Assembly (NCBI RefSeq): GCF_020829645.1
Contig: NZ_JAIVFS010000008.1
Span: forward strand, 1-64,000
Reading direction: 5' to 3'
Source of the DNA: Nostoc mirabile CHAB5784
GTDB taxonomy: Bacteria > Cyanobacteriota > Cyanobacteriia > Cyanobacteriales > Nostocaceae
Length of the DNA stretch: 64,000 nucleotides
Made by a program: the position numbers and the translations under genes. Each line of letters starts with the position of its first letter. Positions within the stretch are counted from its first letter, which is position 1. Below are positions 46,827 to 56,423 of this stretch, piece by piece. The notes under the pieces were generated by a model, which had not been told where the DNA came from, searched no databases, and saw only the letters and a program-made list of their open reading frames with translations.

Positions 46827-46966
46827 AAGAGAGCAATTTTTGGTTAATCCCAACTAAAATCTTACCTGCTAATCAGGGTTAAAATTTATTACATTAAGCA
46901 ATATTAAATACTAGTATCTTTGGGAACTATGGTTGGTATATAACTGCGACAACATTACATCAGTTC

Positions 46967-47530
46967 ATGAAAAAATATCAAATCAGCCCAAAAAACTGGT
47001 CACAAGAAACTTACATCAAAGCTTTAAAGAAAGCAGCACACGCACATCAAGGTCAGAAAATGCCAGGTTCAGAAATACCTTATATTATGCACTTGAGTTT
47101 TGTAAGCATGGAAGTAATTGCAGCCCTAAGTGTAGAAACAGAACATGATGGAAACCTTGCTATACAATGTGCTATTTTACATGACACTATCGAAGATACT
47201 GACACAACATTTGAGGAAATAAAAACTGAATTTGGTGAATCAGTAGCTAATGGTGTAATTGCACTGACTAAAGATAAAAGTTTAGCAAAATATCTCCAAA
47301 TGGCAGATAGTTTAAAAAGGATAAAAGAGCAACCGCAAGAAATATGGATGGTGAAATTAGCAGATAGAATCAGCAACCTACAAGCACCACCACATTATTG
47401 GACTCAAGAGAAAATTGTTCGATATCGAGAAGAAGGTATTCAGATTTATGAAGCTTTGCAGGATGCAAGTCCATTTCTTGCTTCACGCTTGGCAAAGTTA
47501 ATTGAAGATTACAAAGCGTTTATTAAGTAG
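46967..47530 (+). CDS. Small HD-domain (SpoT/MESH1-like) hydrolase
   Basis: A 187-residue protein that is essentially one HD domain. It has HAHQGQKMPGSEIPYIMHL, the metal-binding pair in CAILHDTIEDTD, and a later Asp in VKLADRISNLQ. The arrangement matches the hydrolase domain of RelA/SpoT proteins and the stand-alone small alarmone hydrolases (MESH1 type), which degrade (p)ppGpp. No synthetase domain is present. The usual His near the N-terminus is kept. An alternative is another nucleotide hydrolase. Confidence 0.85.
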   Translation: MKKYQISPKNWSQETYIKALKKAAHAHQGQKMPGSEIPYIMHLSFVSMEVIAALSVETEHDGNLAIQCAILHDTIEDTDTTFEEIKTEFGESVANGVIALTKDKSLAKYLQMADSLKRIKEQPQEIWMVKLADRISNLQAPPHYWTQEKIVRYREEGIQIYEALQDASPFLASRLAKLIEDYKAFIK

Positions 47531-47547
47531 ATAGTCTTCAGTGAGTT

Positions 47548-47866
47548 ATATCATGTCCGCTTGATTACTTATGAAACCCGAAGAACCCCACCCCGCCAAA
47601 GCTATGCTTTGTCTCCCCTCCCCGCTTGCGGGGAGCAGGGTGGTTTCATACGAAAAAAGAAAAATACATAAGTCTTGATTTCTCGTTTTGTGTCCAGGCT
47701 TTTTCCCTCTCTCCAAACCTCTCCCCCACGGGGGGAGAGGCTTTGAAACCCAGTTTTAGTTTTTCTCTGCTTGTATGAAACCACCCTGCCTCCCGAAGAG
47801 CGGGGAGGGGTTGGGGGTGGGGTGTAATGACTGTGGCTAGCGTAACTATTTATGCGGACATGATAT
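47548..47866. repeat. Inverted-repeat element, family 1 (copy 3), with a nested element
   Basis: Ends ATATCATGTCCGC and GCGGACATGATAT, both perfect. The 319-bp length, against 126-149 bp for simple copies, is explained by a second element at 47636-47789 inserted into its central hairpin. No gene. Confidence 0.85.
47636..47789. repeat. Nested element with CAGGGTGGTTTCATAC ends
   Basis: Perfect 16-bp ends CAGGGTGGTTTCATAC and GTATGAAACCACCCTG bound a 154-bp element inside family 1 copy 3. The inner part has a CTCTCCCCC/GGGGGAGAG hairpin and no ORF. This is the only copy seen in the window. Confidence 0.85.
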
Positions 47867-47901
47867 TAAATCACACTAGCAACCTGTTAGATTTTTTATA
47901 T

Positions 47902-48948
47902 TTAGTTTTTGGAAATAGTTGCGTTCTTAATATCATCTATCAATTCATCAATCCTTAATTGAGTCGTATTCCAAGAACACATAAAACGTACTCCTCCCAC
48001 ACCAATAAATGTATAAAACTGCCAGTTCTTTGCTTTTAAGGCGTGAATGACTTGCTCAGGTAGTTTAACAAACACAGCGTTGGCTTCTCTAGGAAACATC
48101 AAGTCAACATTTCCTATATTCAATAGTTGATTTTCTAAGTATTCAGCACATTGATTGGCATGTCTGGCATTTTTTAGCCAAGCACCAGTTTCTAATAAAC
48201 CCAACCAGGGAGCAGAGATAAACCGCATTTTTGAGGCTAGCTGACCTGCTTGCTTGCATCGATAATCAAAATCCTCTGCTAGGTCTTTGTTGAAGAAAAG
48301 AATCGCTTCACCTAATGCCATTCCATTCTTTGTACCACAAAAGCACAACACATCCACTCCACTTTTCCAAGTAATTTCAGCAGGGCTTTTATTCATAGCG
48401 GCAACTGCATTTGCAAAACGAGCGCCATCCATGTGAATCTTTAAGTTATACTTTTTCGCAACTTCTTTAATTTTCAGAAGTTCTTCAATAGAATATAAAG
48501 TCCCTAATTCAGTTGATTGTGTGATGCTAATAACTTTAGGTTTGGGATAATGAATGTCAGTACGTCTAGTGACAATTGCCTCTATAGCCTCTGATGTTAA
48601 CTTACCGTTTTTACCTTGAGCAAGTAACAATTTAGAGCCATTAGATGCAAATTCAGGTGCGCCACATTCATCTGTTTCTATGTGAGATGTTTCATGACAA
48701 ATGACGCTGTGATATGACTGACAAAGGGCTGCTAAAGATAAAGAATTAGCGGCTGTACCATTAAAGGTAAAAAATACTTCACAATCAATTTCAAAGAGTT
48801 CCCGAAAATAATCTGTGGCTTTTTGAGTCCATTCATCATTTCCATAGGCTGGAACACTACCTTGATTTGCCCTAATCATATATTCCAACGCTTCTGGACA
48901 AATCCCAGAGGAATTATCACTTGCAAACTGTTCTAATTGGCTAATCAT
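47902..48948 (-). CDS. ltaE: Low-specificity L-threonine aldolase family protein
   Basis: A 348-residue PLP enzyme. The sequence FASDNSSGICPEALEYMIRA is the aldolase N-terminus, IHMDGARFANAV contains the PLP-binding Asp, and CFCGTKNGMALGE carries the Schiff-base Lys (about residue 205). The family splits L-threonine or allo-threonine into glycine and acetaldehyde. Length is normal and no defects are seen. It stands alone. Confidence 0.9.
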   Translation of the reverse strand: MISQLEQFASDNSSGICPEALEYMIRANQGSVPAYGNDEWTQKATDYFRELFEIDCEVFFTFNGTAANSLSLAALCQSYHSVICHETSHIETDECGAPEFASNGSKLLLAQGKNGKLTSEAIEAIVTRRTDIHYPKPKVISITQSTELGTLYSIEELLKIKEVAKKYNLKIHMDGARFANAVAAMNKSPAEITWKSGVDVLCFCGTKNGMALGEAILFFNKDLAEDFDYRCKQAGQLASKMRFISAPWLGLLETGAWLKNARHANQCAEYLENQLLNIGNVDLMFPREANAVFVKLPEQVIHALKAKNWQFYTFIGVGGVRFMCSWNTTQLRIDELIDDIKNATISKN

Positions 48949-49210
48949 AATCTCTACTTTAATTTTTATCAGTAGTTGTTATAATCTTAGTGAATAATTT
49001 TGATATTTGGCAACTCCAAAATTGAGGTGGATGCTATTAACCCCTCAAATTATAGCGATTATCATTTGAATGGGTACTGGGTAGGGACACGGCAATGCCG
49101 TGTCCCTACGAGTATGTGTGTTCATCTGTGGTTAATTATTTTTTCTGTATTTTACTCGGCAAGAACCGCTATATCTAATAATTCTGCTAATTACAAGAAC
49201 TTCAAATGGT
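48949..49210. other. Intergenic stretch with a near-perfect palindrome
   Basis: At 49081-49109 GTAGGGACACGGCA and TGCCGTGTCCCTAC form a 14-bp inverted repeat around one base. The 70-codon ORF here (49000-49212) shows no family resemblance and overlaps the palindrome. Confidence 0.55.
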
Positions 49211-49376
49211 AAGGCTATTTCATTCTCATCTAGCCCGCCTCAGAATGAATTCTGAGTCTAATAGCGAAAGTCGTCTAAAAACGACTGAGAAAAGCTTATA
49301 GTCCGTTAAAACGGACTTTAGCTATAAAAGAGGAACTTTAGTTATGGGCGGTTTATGTCTAGAACGAAATAGCCCT
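49211..49376. repeat. Cloverleaf-like inverted-repeat element, copy B
   Basis: Ends GGCTATTTCATTCT and AGAACGAAATAGCC (one mismatch). Inside are CCCGCC/GGGCGG, the arm CTCAGAAT-GA-ATTCTGAG, a central double arm with AAGTCGT and ACGACT, then AGTCCGTT-AA-AACGGACT, and a last arm GAACT-TT-AGTTA. Same plan as copy A with a different central arm. Confidence 0.8.
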
Positions 49377-49908
49377 ATTTAAAATGGTAGGATAAATATT
49401 TATATAGCCTTATTTAATCATTCGTGAACAAAAATTACCGACTTATCTAAAAAGTTTTGAATCTAAAAATTTTGATTTTAAAAAATTAAATATAACTGCT
49501 ATGTCTTGCATCAACCTGTTAATTATTTTTTGTTTTCGTAACTTTTTTCTAAAGTATTTATAACAACAATCAGCATATTTATGCTAAGTAGTTTAGACTA
49601 TTGTTATGACTTTACTAATGTCCACAAAAAACTGAAGTCTTAGTTCTCCGTTACTGAGACGTTAAAATACTATGGTGTCTTCGTCAGGCTTGCATTGAGG
49701 GGATTGTGAGACGTTAAACATTGCAAATAACTAAGTATTATGCTAAAAAAATAAATTTTATTAATTAAAATGCTAATCATATACTTATAATGTACCATAC
49801 AATGCCCGACCAAGAACTATGACATCACTATTGGGCTATTTGTTATTTGTCATTAGCAAAGGACAAAGGACAAATGACCAATGACCAATGACCAATGACT
49901 AATAACTA
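49377..49908. other. AT-rich region upstream of the Mla-type ATPase gene
   Basis: No gene is seen. The last part (49871-49912) is a heptamer STRR (AATGACC units) that runs into the start codon of the next gene. No promoter could be placed. Confidence 0.45.
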
Positions 49909-49912
49909 ATGA
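49871..49912. repeat. STRR containing the start codon of the Mla-type ATPase gene
   Basis: Tandem AATGACC and AATGACT heptamers. The ATG at 49909 used by the next gene is one of these units, and no Shine-Dalgarno-like sequence lies in the preceding 15 bases. Confidence 0.75.
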
Positions 49913-50691
49913 CTGAACCATTGATTGAACTCAAAGGTGTTTCTAAGTCCTTTGGTAGCCATAAAGTTCTAGATAATGTAGACTTGACCATTTACCGGGG
50001 AGAAGCACTAGGGATTATTGGGCCATCAGGTACTGGTAAATCAACAATTTTACGGGTAATGGCGGGGTTACTTACTGTCGATGAAGGAGAAATTTATGTA
50101 CAAGGAGTGCGGCGAGACGGTTTGATTGAGGATGGTGGCCAGCAGGTTGGCATTGGCATGGTGTTTCAGCAGGCGGCGCTATTTGATTCGCTGACGGTGG
50201 AGGAAAATGTGGGATTTTTACTTTATCAAAATTCAAAGCTACCGCGATCGCGCATCCAAGATTTGGTAAAAGAAAAATTGGAGATGGTAGGTTTGCCAGC
50301 AATAGGCCACCTCTACCCAGCCGAACTTTCCGGGGGAATGCGAAAACGGGTAAGTTTTGCCCGTGCGATTATGTCTAATCCCGATGATCCCACAGAAGGC
50401 CCAGAAATTCTACTATACGATGAACCAACAGCCGGACTTGATCCCATTGCCTCAACAGTAATCGAAGATTTAATCCGCTATTTGCAATGTTTACATGGAG
50501 TTTGTAGTACTTATGCTGTTGTTACCCACCAAGACAGCACTATCCGTCGTACAGCTGATAGACTTATATTTCTCTATGAAGGTAGAGTGCAGTGGCAGGG
50601 TACAGTTAGTGAAACATACAACACAGAACATCCTTTGATCAAACAATTTCTCAGTGGAAGTGTCCAAGGGCCGATTCAAGTCGTCGGTTAG
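49909..50691 (+). CDS. MlaF-like ABC transporter ATP-binding protein
   Basis: A 260-residue ATPase. It shows Walker A GPSGTGKST, signature LSGGMRKR, Walker B ILLYDEPTAGLD and H-loop VVTHQ. The VGIGMVFQQAALFDSL stretch and the MCE gene 101 bases downstream mark it as the MlaF/TGD3 type, which drives phospholipid transfer between membranes. The permease (MlaE) is not in this window. The start lies in a heptamer repeat; alternative in-frame starts are not better supported. Confidence 0.9.
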   Translation: MTEPLIELKGVSKSFGSHKVLDNVDLTIYRGEALGIIGPSGTGKSTILRVMAGLLTVDEGEIYVQGVRRDGLIEDGGQQVGIGMVFQQAALFDSLTVEENVGFLLYQNSKLPRSRIQDLVKEKLEMVGLPAIGHLYPAELSGGMRKRVSFARAIMSNPDDPTEGPEILLYDEPTAGLDPIASTVIEDLIRYLQCLHGVCSTYAVVTHQDSTIRRTADRLIFLYEGRVQWQGTVSETYNTEHPLIKQFLSGSVQGPIQVVG

Positions 50692-50791
50692 AAAGTGAGG
50701 AGTTAAGAATCAGGAGCGAGAGTTAAATTTACCTCCTAACTCCCAACTCATAACTCATAACTCATAACTAATTATTGGGTGGAGGAAAAAA

Positions 50792-52237
50792 ATGCGAGGT
50801 CTTATGACAAGCCGCTTCGCGTCTGGGCGAACATTTAGAGAAGGCTCTGTGGGATTGTTACTCCTGCTAGGATTAGGGGTATTTGGATTACTGTTTCTGT
50901 GGTTAAATAGATTCACTCCTGCTGGCCGTTCATACAAGGTTATTGTGGAATTTGCTAACGCTGGCGGAATGCAAAAGGGAGCAACAGTTCGCTATCGAGG
51001 CGTTAAGGTAGGAACTATTTCCCAGGTTCGACCAGGGACAAATGCCATTGATGTAGAGATTGAAATTGCCCAAACTGACCTACTTCTCCCCCGGAATGTA
51101 GTGGTAGAAGCTAATCAAAGCGGATTAATTAGCGAAAGTATCATCGACATCACACCAAAAGCAACGTTACCTACTGGGGTTGTGATTGCTAAACCCCTAG
51201 ATAAAAATTGTGATCCCAGCCTGATAATTTGTAATGGCTCTCGGTTAAAAGGTCAGATTGGCATTAGTGTTGATGAACTAATTCGCAGTTCAAGTGAGCT
51301 AGCTGCTGTATACAATGACCCCAAATTCTATAGAAATGTCAATAGGGTTCTAGAAACTACCACAGGCGCAGCAACCAGTTTTACTGCGCTAAGTCAGGAT
51401 TTACAAGGTTTGACCAAGAACTTGCGACAACAACTTAATACCTTTTCAGCCACTGCTAATTCAGTGCAACGAGCGACAAACCAACTGAGTGCATCTTCGA
51501 GTCAAACAATAAATAAATTCGGTGCAACTGCAACTCAAGCAAATCGTTTGCTGAACAACCTGGATACTTTGTTGACAACAAATCGTTCTTCGCTGGTTGG
51601 CGCTTTGAACAATATCACTGAAACCAGCAACCAACTGCGTGTTACAGTCACTAGCCTATCACCAGCTGTGAATCGATTCACTCAAGGAGCATTAATCAAC
51701 AATTTAGAAACTCTTTCAGCAAATGCAGCGCAAGCCTCAGCTAATTTACGTGATGCTTCAAAAAGCTTAAATGACCCAAAGAATGCGGTGCTGCTACAAC
51801 AAACTTTAGATTCAGCACGAGTAACGTTTGAAAATAGCCAAAAAATTACATCTGATTTGGATGAGTTGACAGGTGATCCTACTTTCCGCCAAAATTTGCG
51901 GCAATTAGTGAATGGTCTAAGTAGTTTGGTATCTTCTACACAACAGATGCAGCAACAAGTGCAAGTTGCTACTACTCTAAATTCGGTAAAAACTGCTGTG
52001 AGCAAACCAAAGAATCTAATTCCTATCCCAGCCCCAACCCAAGAGGCGATGGCTAATGATAAGTCCCTACCTGTCTACGTAATTAATCCCCCACCTGCTA
52101 ATTTTGGAAGTACCGACATCAACCCTGAACCAACCGCAACCCCCAGTCCGTCTATCTCTAACTCATCCCAAGAAGACCTGTTGAAGCAACTGCGGGAGTA
52201 TGGTAAGCAACGTAAGCAACTGGAGACGGGAAAATAA
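50792..52237 (+). CDS. MCE/MlaD-family membrane lipid-transport protein
   Basis: A 481-residue protein with one N-terminal TM segment (GLLLLLGLGVFGLLFLWL, about 23-40). One MCE domain (about 45-125) follows, with VIVEFANAGGMQKGATVRYRG at its start. A long helical region (about 170-400) rich in Gln, Asn and Thr and a Pro/Ser-rich tail come after. MCE proteins form hexameric lipid conduits anchored in the inner membrane. A GGAGG ribosome site precedes ATG 50792. With the ATPase it forms part of a TGD/Mla-type system. Confidence 0.9.
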   Translation: MRGLMTSRFASGRTFREGSVGLLLLLGLGVFGLLFLWLNRFTPAGRSYKVIVEFANAGGMQKGATVRYRGVKVGTISQVRPGTNAIDVEIEIAQTDLLLPRNVVVEANQSGLISESIIDITPKATLPTGVVIAKPLDKNCDPSLIICNGSRLKGQIGISVDELIRSSSELAAVYNDPKFYRNVNRVLETTTGAATSFTALSQDLQGLTKNLRQQLNTFSATANSVQRATNQLSASSSQTINKFGATATQANRLLNNLDTLLTTNRSSLVGALNNITETSNQLRVTVTSLSPAVNRFTQGALINNLETLSANAAQASANLRDASKSLNDPKNAVLLQQTLDSARVTFENSQKITSDLDELTGDPTFRQNLRQLVNGLSSLVSSTQQMQQQVQVATTLNSVKTAVSKPKNLIPIPAPTQEAMANDKSLPVYVINPPPANFGSTDINPEPTATPSPSISNSSQEDLLKQLREYGKQRKQLETGK

Positions 52238-52313
52238 GCAATACAGCTTGACCGAATTTTAGATTTTGGATAATGGAATTGAAAAATTCGTGTTGAAAAG
52301 TTTGCCACGGAGT

Positions 52314-52745
52314 GATAACAATGTCCGCTTGATTGCTTATTAAACCCGAAGAACCCCACCCCGCCAAAGCTATGCTTTGTCTCCCTGCCCCTAATCCCCA
52401 GAGGGGGCCCCGAGTTCCCCGCAAGCGGCTACCGTGTATACACAAGTCGTCCTCTACCCATATTTTTGTCAGAGTGAAACTGTCACACTTACCGATATCC
52501 CGCCCAGAACTGAAGTTCAGGGCTGATAGCTGAAGTCCACTCAAGTGGACTGAATCGATCATTTAGTCCACTTGAGTGGAGTTCAGCTATGAGACTCGGA
52601 ATTCATTCCGAGGCGGAATAGAAATGCAGTGCGAGATTATTAATAAAGATATGGCTGCGGTAAGACTTGTGTGTACACCGTAGCCGCTCTTCGGGAGAGG
52701 TGTAATGATTGTGGTTAGAATGACTATTTATGGGGACATGGGATG
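52314..52745. repeat. Inverted-repeat element, family 1 (copy 4), with a nested element
   Basis: Degenerate ends (ATGTCCGCTTGATTGC at the left, TGGGGACATG at the right) and the family's GAACCCCACCCCGCC segment. The middle hairpin is split by an element with GTGTACACACAAGT ends (52428-52684). No gene. Confidence 0.72.
52428..52684. repeat. Second element with GTGTACACACAAGT ends, carrying a cloverleaf (copy C)
   Basis: The left end GCTACCGTGTATACACAAGT and the right end ACTTGTGTGTACACCGTAGC are inverted with two mismatches; the ends match those of 29388-29883. Inside, at about 52490-52620 and in reverse orientation, is a cloverleaf of the A/B type: CCGCC/GGCGG closing stem, arm CTCGGAATTCATTCCGAG, central arm around TCCACTCAAGTGGA, and arm CAGAACTGAAGTTC. 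Confidence 0.8.
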
Positions 52746-52782
52746 AATCTAAAATCTAAACAATTTTAGATTCAATAACTAT

Positions 52783-53370
52783 TCACTCACCCACCACAAG
52801 ACCAGCAACTATCAAGCGCCATACTTGGGCAAAATCCGTGTCGATGTTTGGATCGCTCCATTCGGATGCGTGAGCTGGATGGTGAAATCGAACCATCGCT
52901 TGAAAGGCTGCCTTCGCTGCTACCTGCGGATCTGTTACCCTAAACTCGTTACTGGAAATACCGCTCTCGACGATCGCAGCGACTTGGCTTACCAGTTCAG
53001 CAATGTGAGCTTGAACTACCCCTCGCACCTCTTGAGCGATCGCAGAATAGGTTGCAAACAACTCTGGCTCGTTCAGGACTTTTTGACGTTTCAGAGTCAT
53101 GAGTTGCTCAAACCATCGGTGCAACCGTTCAACGGCGGAACCCTGTTCTTGGGCGATCGCTGCTAGTGGTGTGGAAACCCGATGCAGCCACCGTTCTGCT
53201 ACCGCATCGCGCAAGGCTGCCTTGCTGGGAAAATGCCGATAAATCGTGCCGTGGCTCACCTCTAAAAAGCGAGCCACATCGACGACTGTTGCCTTTGCCA
53301 GACCGTAACGACGCAAAACCTCTTCGGCAGCGTCGAGAATCCGCTCCGGTGTCAAAGCTGAATCATTCAT
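52783..53370 (-). CDS. TetR-family transcriptional regulator
   Basis: A 195-residue protein with an N-terminal helix-turn-helix: [20 protein letters not shown] and [20 protein letters not shown]. The C-terminal part, which usually binds a ligand, is family-typical in length. It overlaps the aldo/keto reductase stop by 4 bases, so the pair is one operon and the regulator probably controls that reductase and itself. Confidence 0.9.
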   Translation of the reverse strand: MNDSALTPERILDAAEEVLRRYGLAKATVVDVARFLEVSHGTIYRHFPSKAALRDAVAERWLHRVSTPLAAIAQEQGSAVERLHRWFEQLMTLKRQKVLNEPELFATYSAIAQEVRGVVQAHIAELVSQVAAIVESGISSNEFRVTDPQVAAKAAFQAMVRFHHPAHASEWSDPNIDTDFAQVWRLIVAGLVVGE

Positions 53371-54365
53371 CTCTTTTCACTATCCAACATCCCCATTTGA
53401 CCTGGATCATAGCGATCGCCAGCCACGGCATCTAGTGGCACTGCTGCCTCAATCCGGGCGAGATCATCCTGACTTAAGTGTAGATCCAGCGCACCCAGCG
53501 CTTCATTTAAGCGATCGCGACGCCGCGCTCCAATCAGGGGCACAATGTCGTTCCCCCGCGACAGCACCCAAGCAATTGCCACTTGAGCAACCGTCGCACT
53601 CTGTTCTTGGGCAATAAGGCGAAGGGCTTCGACTAGCAACAAATTGCGATCTAGATTCTCTCCAGAGAAGCGTGGTAGATGTCCTCGAAAGTCTTGCGCT
53701 TGCTCAGAGCGTTGTTTCGACCAGTGACCGCTCAACAATCCTCGTGAGAGGACTCCATAAGCGGTGACAGCAATGCCCAATTCACGCACAGTTGGGAGAA
53801 TGTCATCCTCAATGCCACGACTTAGGAGCGAATATTCGATTTGAAGCCAGGTGATGGGATGAATCGCATAAGCACGCCGAATTGTATCTGCACCCACTTC
53901 AGATAAACCAATGTGGCGAACATATCCAGCTTTCACCATTTCGCTAATCGCCCCAACGGTGTCTTCAATGGGCACCCTCGGATCGAGCCGGGCTGGCTGG
54001 TAAAGGTCAATGTAATCGGTTCCCAGTCGTTTTAATGTATAGGCAAGTGAAGTCTTCACGGCTTCAGGACGACCATTGAAGCCAATAAAGTTGCCGTCAG
54101 GCGATCGCAGCGCCCCGAATTTAACAGCAATGAAAACATCTTCCCGCCGCCGTCCTGCTAGGGCTTCGTGTAGCAGCAGTTCATTGTGCCCCATGCCGTA
54201 AAAGTCGCCTGTATCCAGTAAGGTAATGCCTGCATCAAGCGCTGCATGAATCGTTGCAATACTTTCTTCGCGATCGGCTGGGCCATAAAAATCAGACATG
54301 CCCATACAGCCAAGCCCAAGCGCCGATATTGTTAAACCGTTTTTTCCCAGTTGACGCGACAACAT
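53367..54365 (-). CDS. Aldo/keto reductase
   Basis: A 332-residue protein from ATG 54365, chosen for its GGGAGA site; a start 22 codons upstream is possible. It matches the AKR barrel with [20 protein letters not shown] (Asp and Tyr), FIAVKFG (Lys) and the region [11 protein letters not shown]. In many relatives the last reads QHR, so the catalytic His position is Ala here, as in a subgroup of bacterial AKRs. It reduces carbonyls with NADPH. Followed by the TetR gene. Confidence 0.9.
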   Translation of the reverse strand: MLSRQLGKNGLTISALGLGCMGMSDFYGPADREESIATIHAALDAGITLLDTGDFYGMGHNELLLHEALAGRRREDVFIAVKFGALRSPDGNFIGFNGRPEAVKTSLAYTLKRLGTDYIDLYQPARLDPRVPIEDTVGAISEMVKAGYVRHIGLSEVGADTIRRAYAIHPITWLQIEYSLLSRGIEDDILPTVRELGIAVTAYGVLSRGLLSGHWSKQRSEQAQDFRGHLPRFSGENLDRNLLLVEALRLIAQEQSATVAQVAIAWVLSRGNDIVPLIGARRRDRLNEALGALDLHLSQDDLARIEAAVPLDAVAGDRYDPGQMGMLDSEKR

Positions 54366-55304
54366 AGCAAGTTCTCCCTGTGGTGATACAACTATGATAT
54401 TGTTTAAATAACAAAAATCAATATTTGTCATTCAATATTTGTTAATACCGCCCAAGACGGTGAGCATCTGTTAAGAAATCGTAGACGCATTCGCGGAGCG
54501 TCTCGTAGAGAAGCGGCTGCTACCACAGAGGCACAGAGAACAGGGAGGAATAAGAGTTTGAGAGGTATTTTGCATAAGTCCTGTCTGATTTGAGTCTTGC
54601 ATTTTGTCCCTCACTTACTTGCAAACTGCCATAAGTTACCCTTTGAGACATTTTTGAAACAATGTTGTCATGATTTGCGCGATCGCCTGTTGTGATTTTT
54701 TGGTTAGATCAGGGAACTCTATTAATACTGTTCAGTAATTCGTGCAGCGTTGACCAGAGAAAAGCTTTCCGTAGGGTAGCAACTAGTATTGGTTGTTGTA
54801 GGTTTATTTGAACTGTGATGTAAAAATATTTTGAGTTTTGAGGATCGGCTGATGGATAAATCAATTATTCAGTTGGTTGACGAATTACCGGCTGACAATA
54901 TCACTGTCAAAGTACTAATTCGTAATTCGTAATTCGTAATTAAAGAGGGTTCAAGCCCCCACCATAATCTCTGCTGAAGGGTGGTCAACAAGACAGTGGA
55001 GGGTTCAAGCCCCAAAGGAATTGCAACTACGAATTACGAATTATCAATTACGAATTATGTTGACTTATTACCAAGGACAGCTTGAATAAATGTGCATTCA
55101 ATGAATATGTTACAGTCTGGGAATGGCTAGCCATCGGTTGCAGAACCAATCCCACAACGAAAAGACCGACCAGTGGGTTAGGTAGAAGTTTTTGTAGCAT
55201 CAGGAAACAAACCCTTTTTAATTACAAATTATTTTGACACTTGCGCTACGATATCCCCTATTGCCTTGATGCAATGTATATGAGGAGTAGGACAGGTCAA
55301 AAAT
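54366..55304. other. Accessory intergenic region with repeats and a small broken ORF
   Basis: Small repeats related to 40380-40560 occur at 54481-54520, next to a CAGAGGCACAGAGAAC segment. At 54852-54932 a 26-codon ORF (MDKSIIQLVDELPADNITVK then LIRNS) runs into an ATTCGTA heptamer repeat. An inverted pair of such heptamers (54916-54942 and 55028-55058) brackets two copies of GAGGGTTCAAGCCCC. No tRNA fold is evident. Confidence 0.5.
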
Positions 55305-56423
55305 ATGACAGAAGAATTCAATACACAGGGTGCAGATAATCTGGTTGCGATCGCAGATCAATTCGCTAGGCTAGGGAAGGTTACAGGCGTTAAAGCATTT
55401 GGAAGTGGTAATATCAATGACACCTTCTTAGTAAATCTAGATTTTTCAGAAGAACAACATTTTGTCCTGCAACGCATCAACACGCAGGTATTTCGGCAGC
55501 CACAACTGATTATGCAGAATATGCGTACCTTCACTGAGCATGTCCGCAAACGGTTACAGCGCACACCCCCGAATCGTCGCTGGGAAGTGCCACGCGTGCT
55601 GTTGACCAAGGATGCTCAAGACCACTGGAGGGATGCAGACGGCTCCTTTTGGCGGGCGATCAGCTTTATTAAAGGCTCCCAGTCTTTCGATACTATGCGC
55701 GATCGCTCACACGCGAAAGAAATCGGTTATGCCTTGGGGATGTTCCACAATCTGATCAGCGATTTGCCACCAGAAAAACTCGCCGATACTCTTCAAGGAT
55801 TCCATATCACACCGCTTTATCTCCAGCATTACGAAGAAGTGTTGGCGAAAACTATTGCGTGTCAATCTTCAGAAGTTAATTATTGCTTACAGTTTGTTAG
55901 CGATCGCCAAACCTTTGCACATATCCTAGAAAATGCCAAAGTTGAAGGCAAGCTACCTTTGCGTCTGATGCACGGCGATCCAAAAATCAATAACGTGATG
56001 TTTGACACTGCTACCCTGCAAGCCGTCAGCGTCATCGACCTGGACACTGTTAAACCCGGTCTGGTACATTACGATATTGGTGATTGCCTGCGATCGGGTT
56101 GCAATCCGGCTGGAGAAGAAACTGAGAATTGGGATAGTGTTTATTTCGATACTGATCTGTGTCAGGGAATCTTACAAGGTTATCTCTCGGTAGCAAAGGC
56201 ATTTCTGACTGAGAATGACTATGCATATATATACGATGCAATTCGTCTGATCGCCTTTGAACTAGGATTGAGGTTTTTTGCTGATTATTTAGCTGGGAAT
56301 ATCTACTTTAAAGTTAAACACCCAGAACATAACTTGGCAAGAGCGATCGTCCAGTTTAAGCTTACCGAAAGTATTGAATCGCAAGAAACGCAGATTTGTA
56401 ATATTATTAAAGATATGAAATGA
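55305..56423 (+). CDS. APH-fold phosphotransferase (sugar kinase-like)
   Basis: A 372-residue protein of the aminoglycoside-phosphotransferase fold. It has the catalytic loop LMHGDPKINNVMFD (about 221-234), the metal-binding DLDTVKPGLVHYDIGD, and an N-terminal GSGNINDTFLV loop. The arrangement resembles NahK-type N-acetylhexosamine kinases and other phosphotransferases of small molecules. Substrate is unknown. The next gene overlaps its stop by 4 bases, so they are co-transcribed. Confidence 0.85.
   Translation: MTEEFNTQGADNLVAIADQFARLGKVTGVKAFGSGNINDTFLVNLDFSEEQHFVLQRINTQVFRQPQLIMQNMRTFTEHVRKRLQRTPPNRRWEVPRVLLTKDAQDHWRDADGSFWRAISFIKGSQSFDTMRDRSHAKEIGYALGMFHNLISDLPPEKLADTLQGFHITPLYLQHYEEVLAKTIACQSSEVNYCLQFVSDRQTFAHILENAKVEGKLPLRLMHGDPKINNVMFDTATLQAVSVIDLDTVKPGLVHYDIGDCLRSGCNPAGEETENWDSVYFDTDLCQGILQGYLSVAKAFLTENDYAYIYDAIRLIAFELGLRFFADYLAGNIYFKVKHPEHNLARAIVQFKLTESIESQETQICNIIKDMK

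Noticed and set aside
49000..49212. 70-codon ORF between the threonine aldolase and a cloverleaf repeat
   Set aside because: It includes a palindrome and has no recognised features or ribosome site.
54946..55015. Possible tRNA fragment, because of two GGTTCAAGCCCC segments like a T arm
   Set aside because: No acceptor, D or anticodon arm can be formed around either copy; they look like direct repeats inside an STRR-bounded element.
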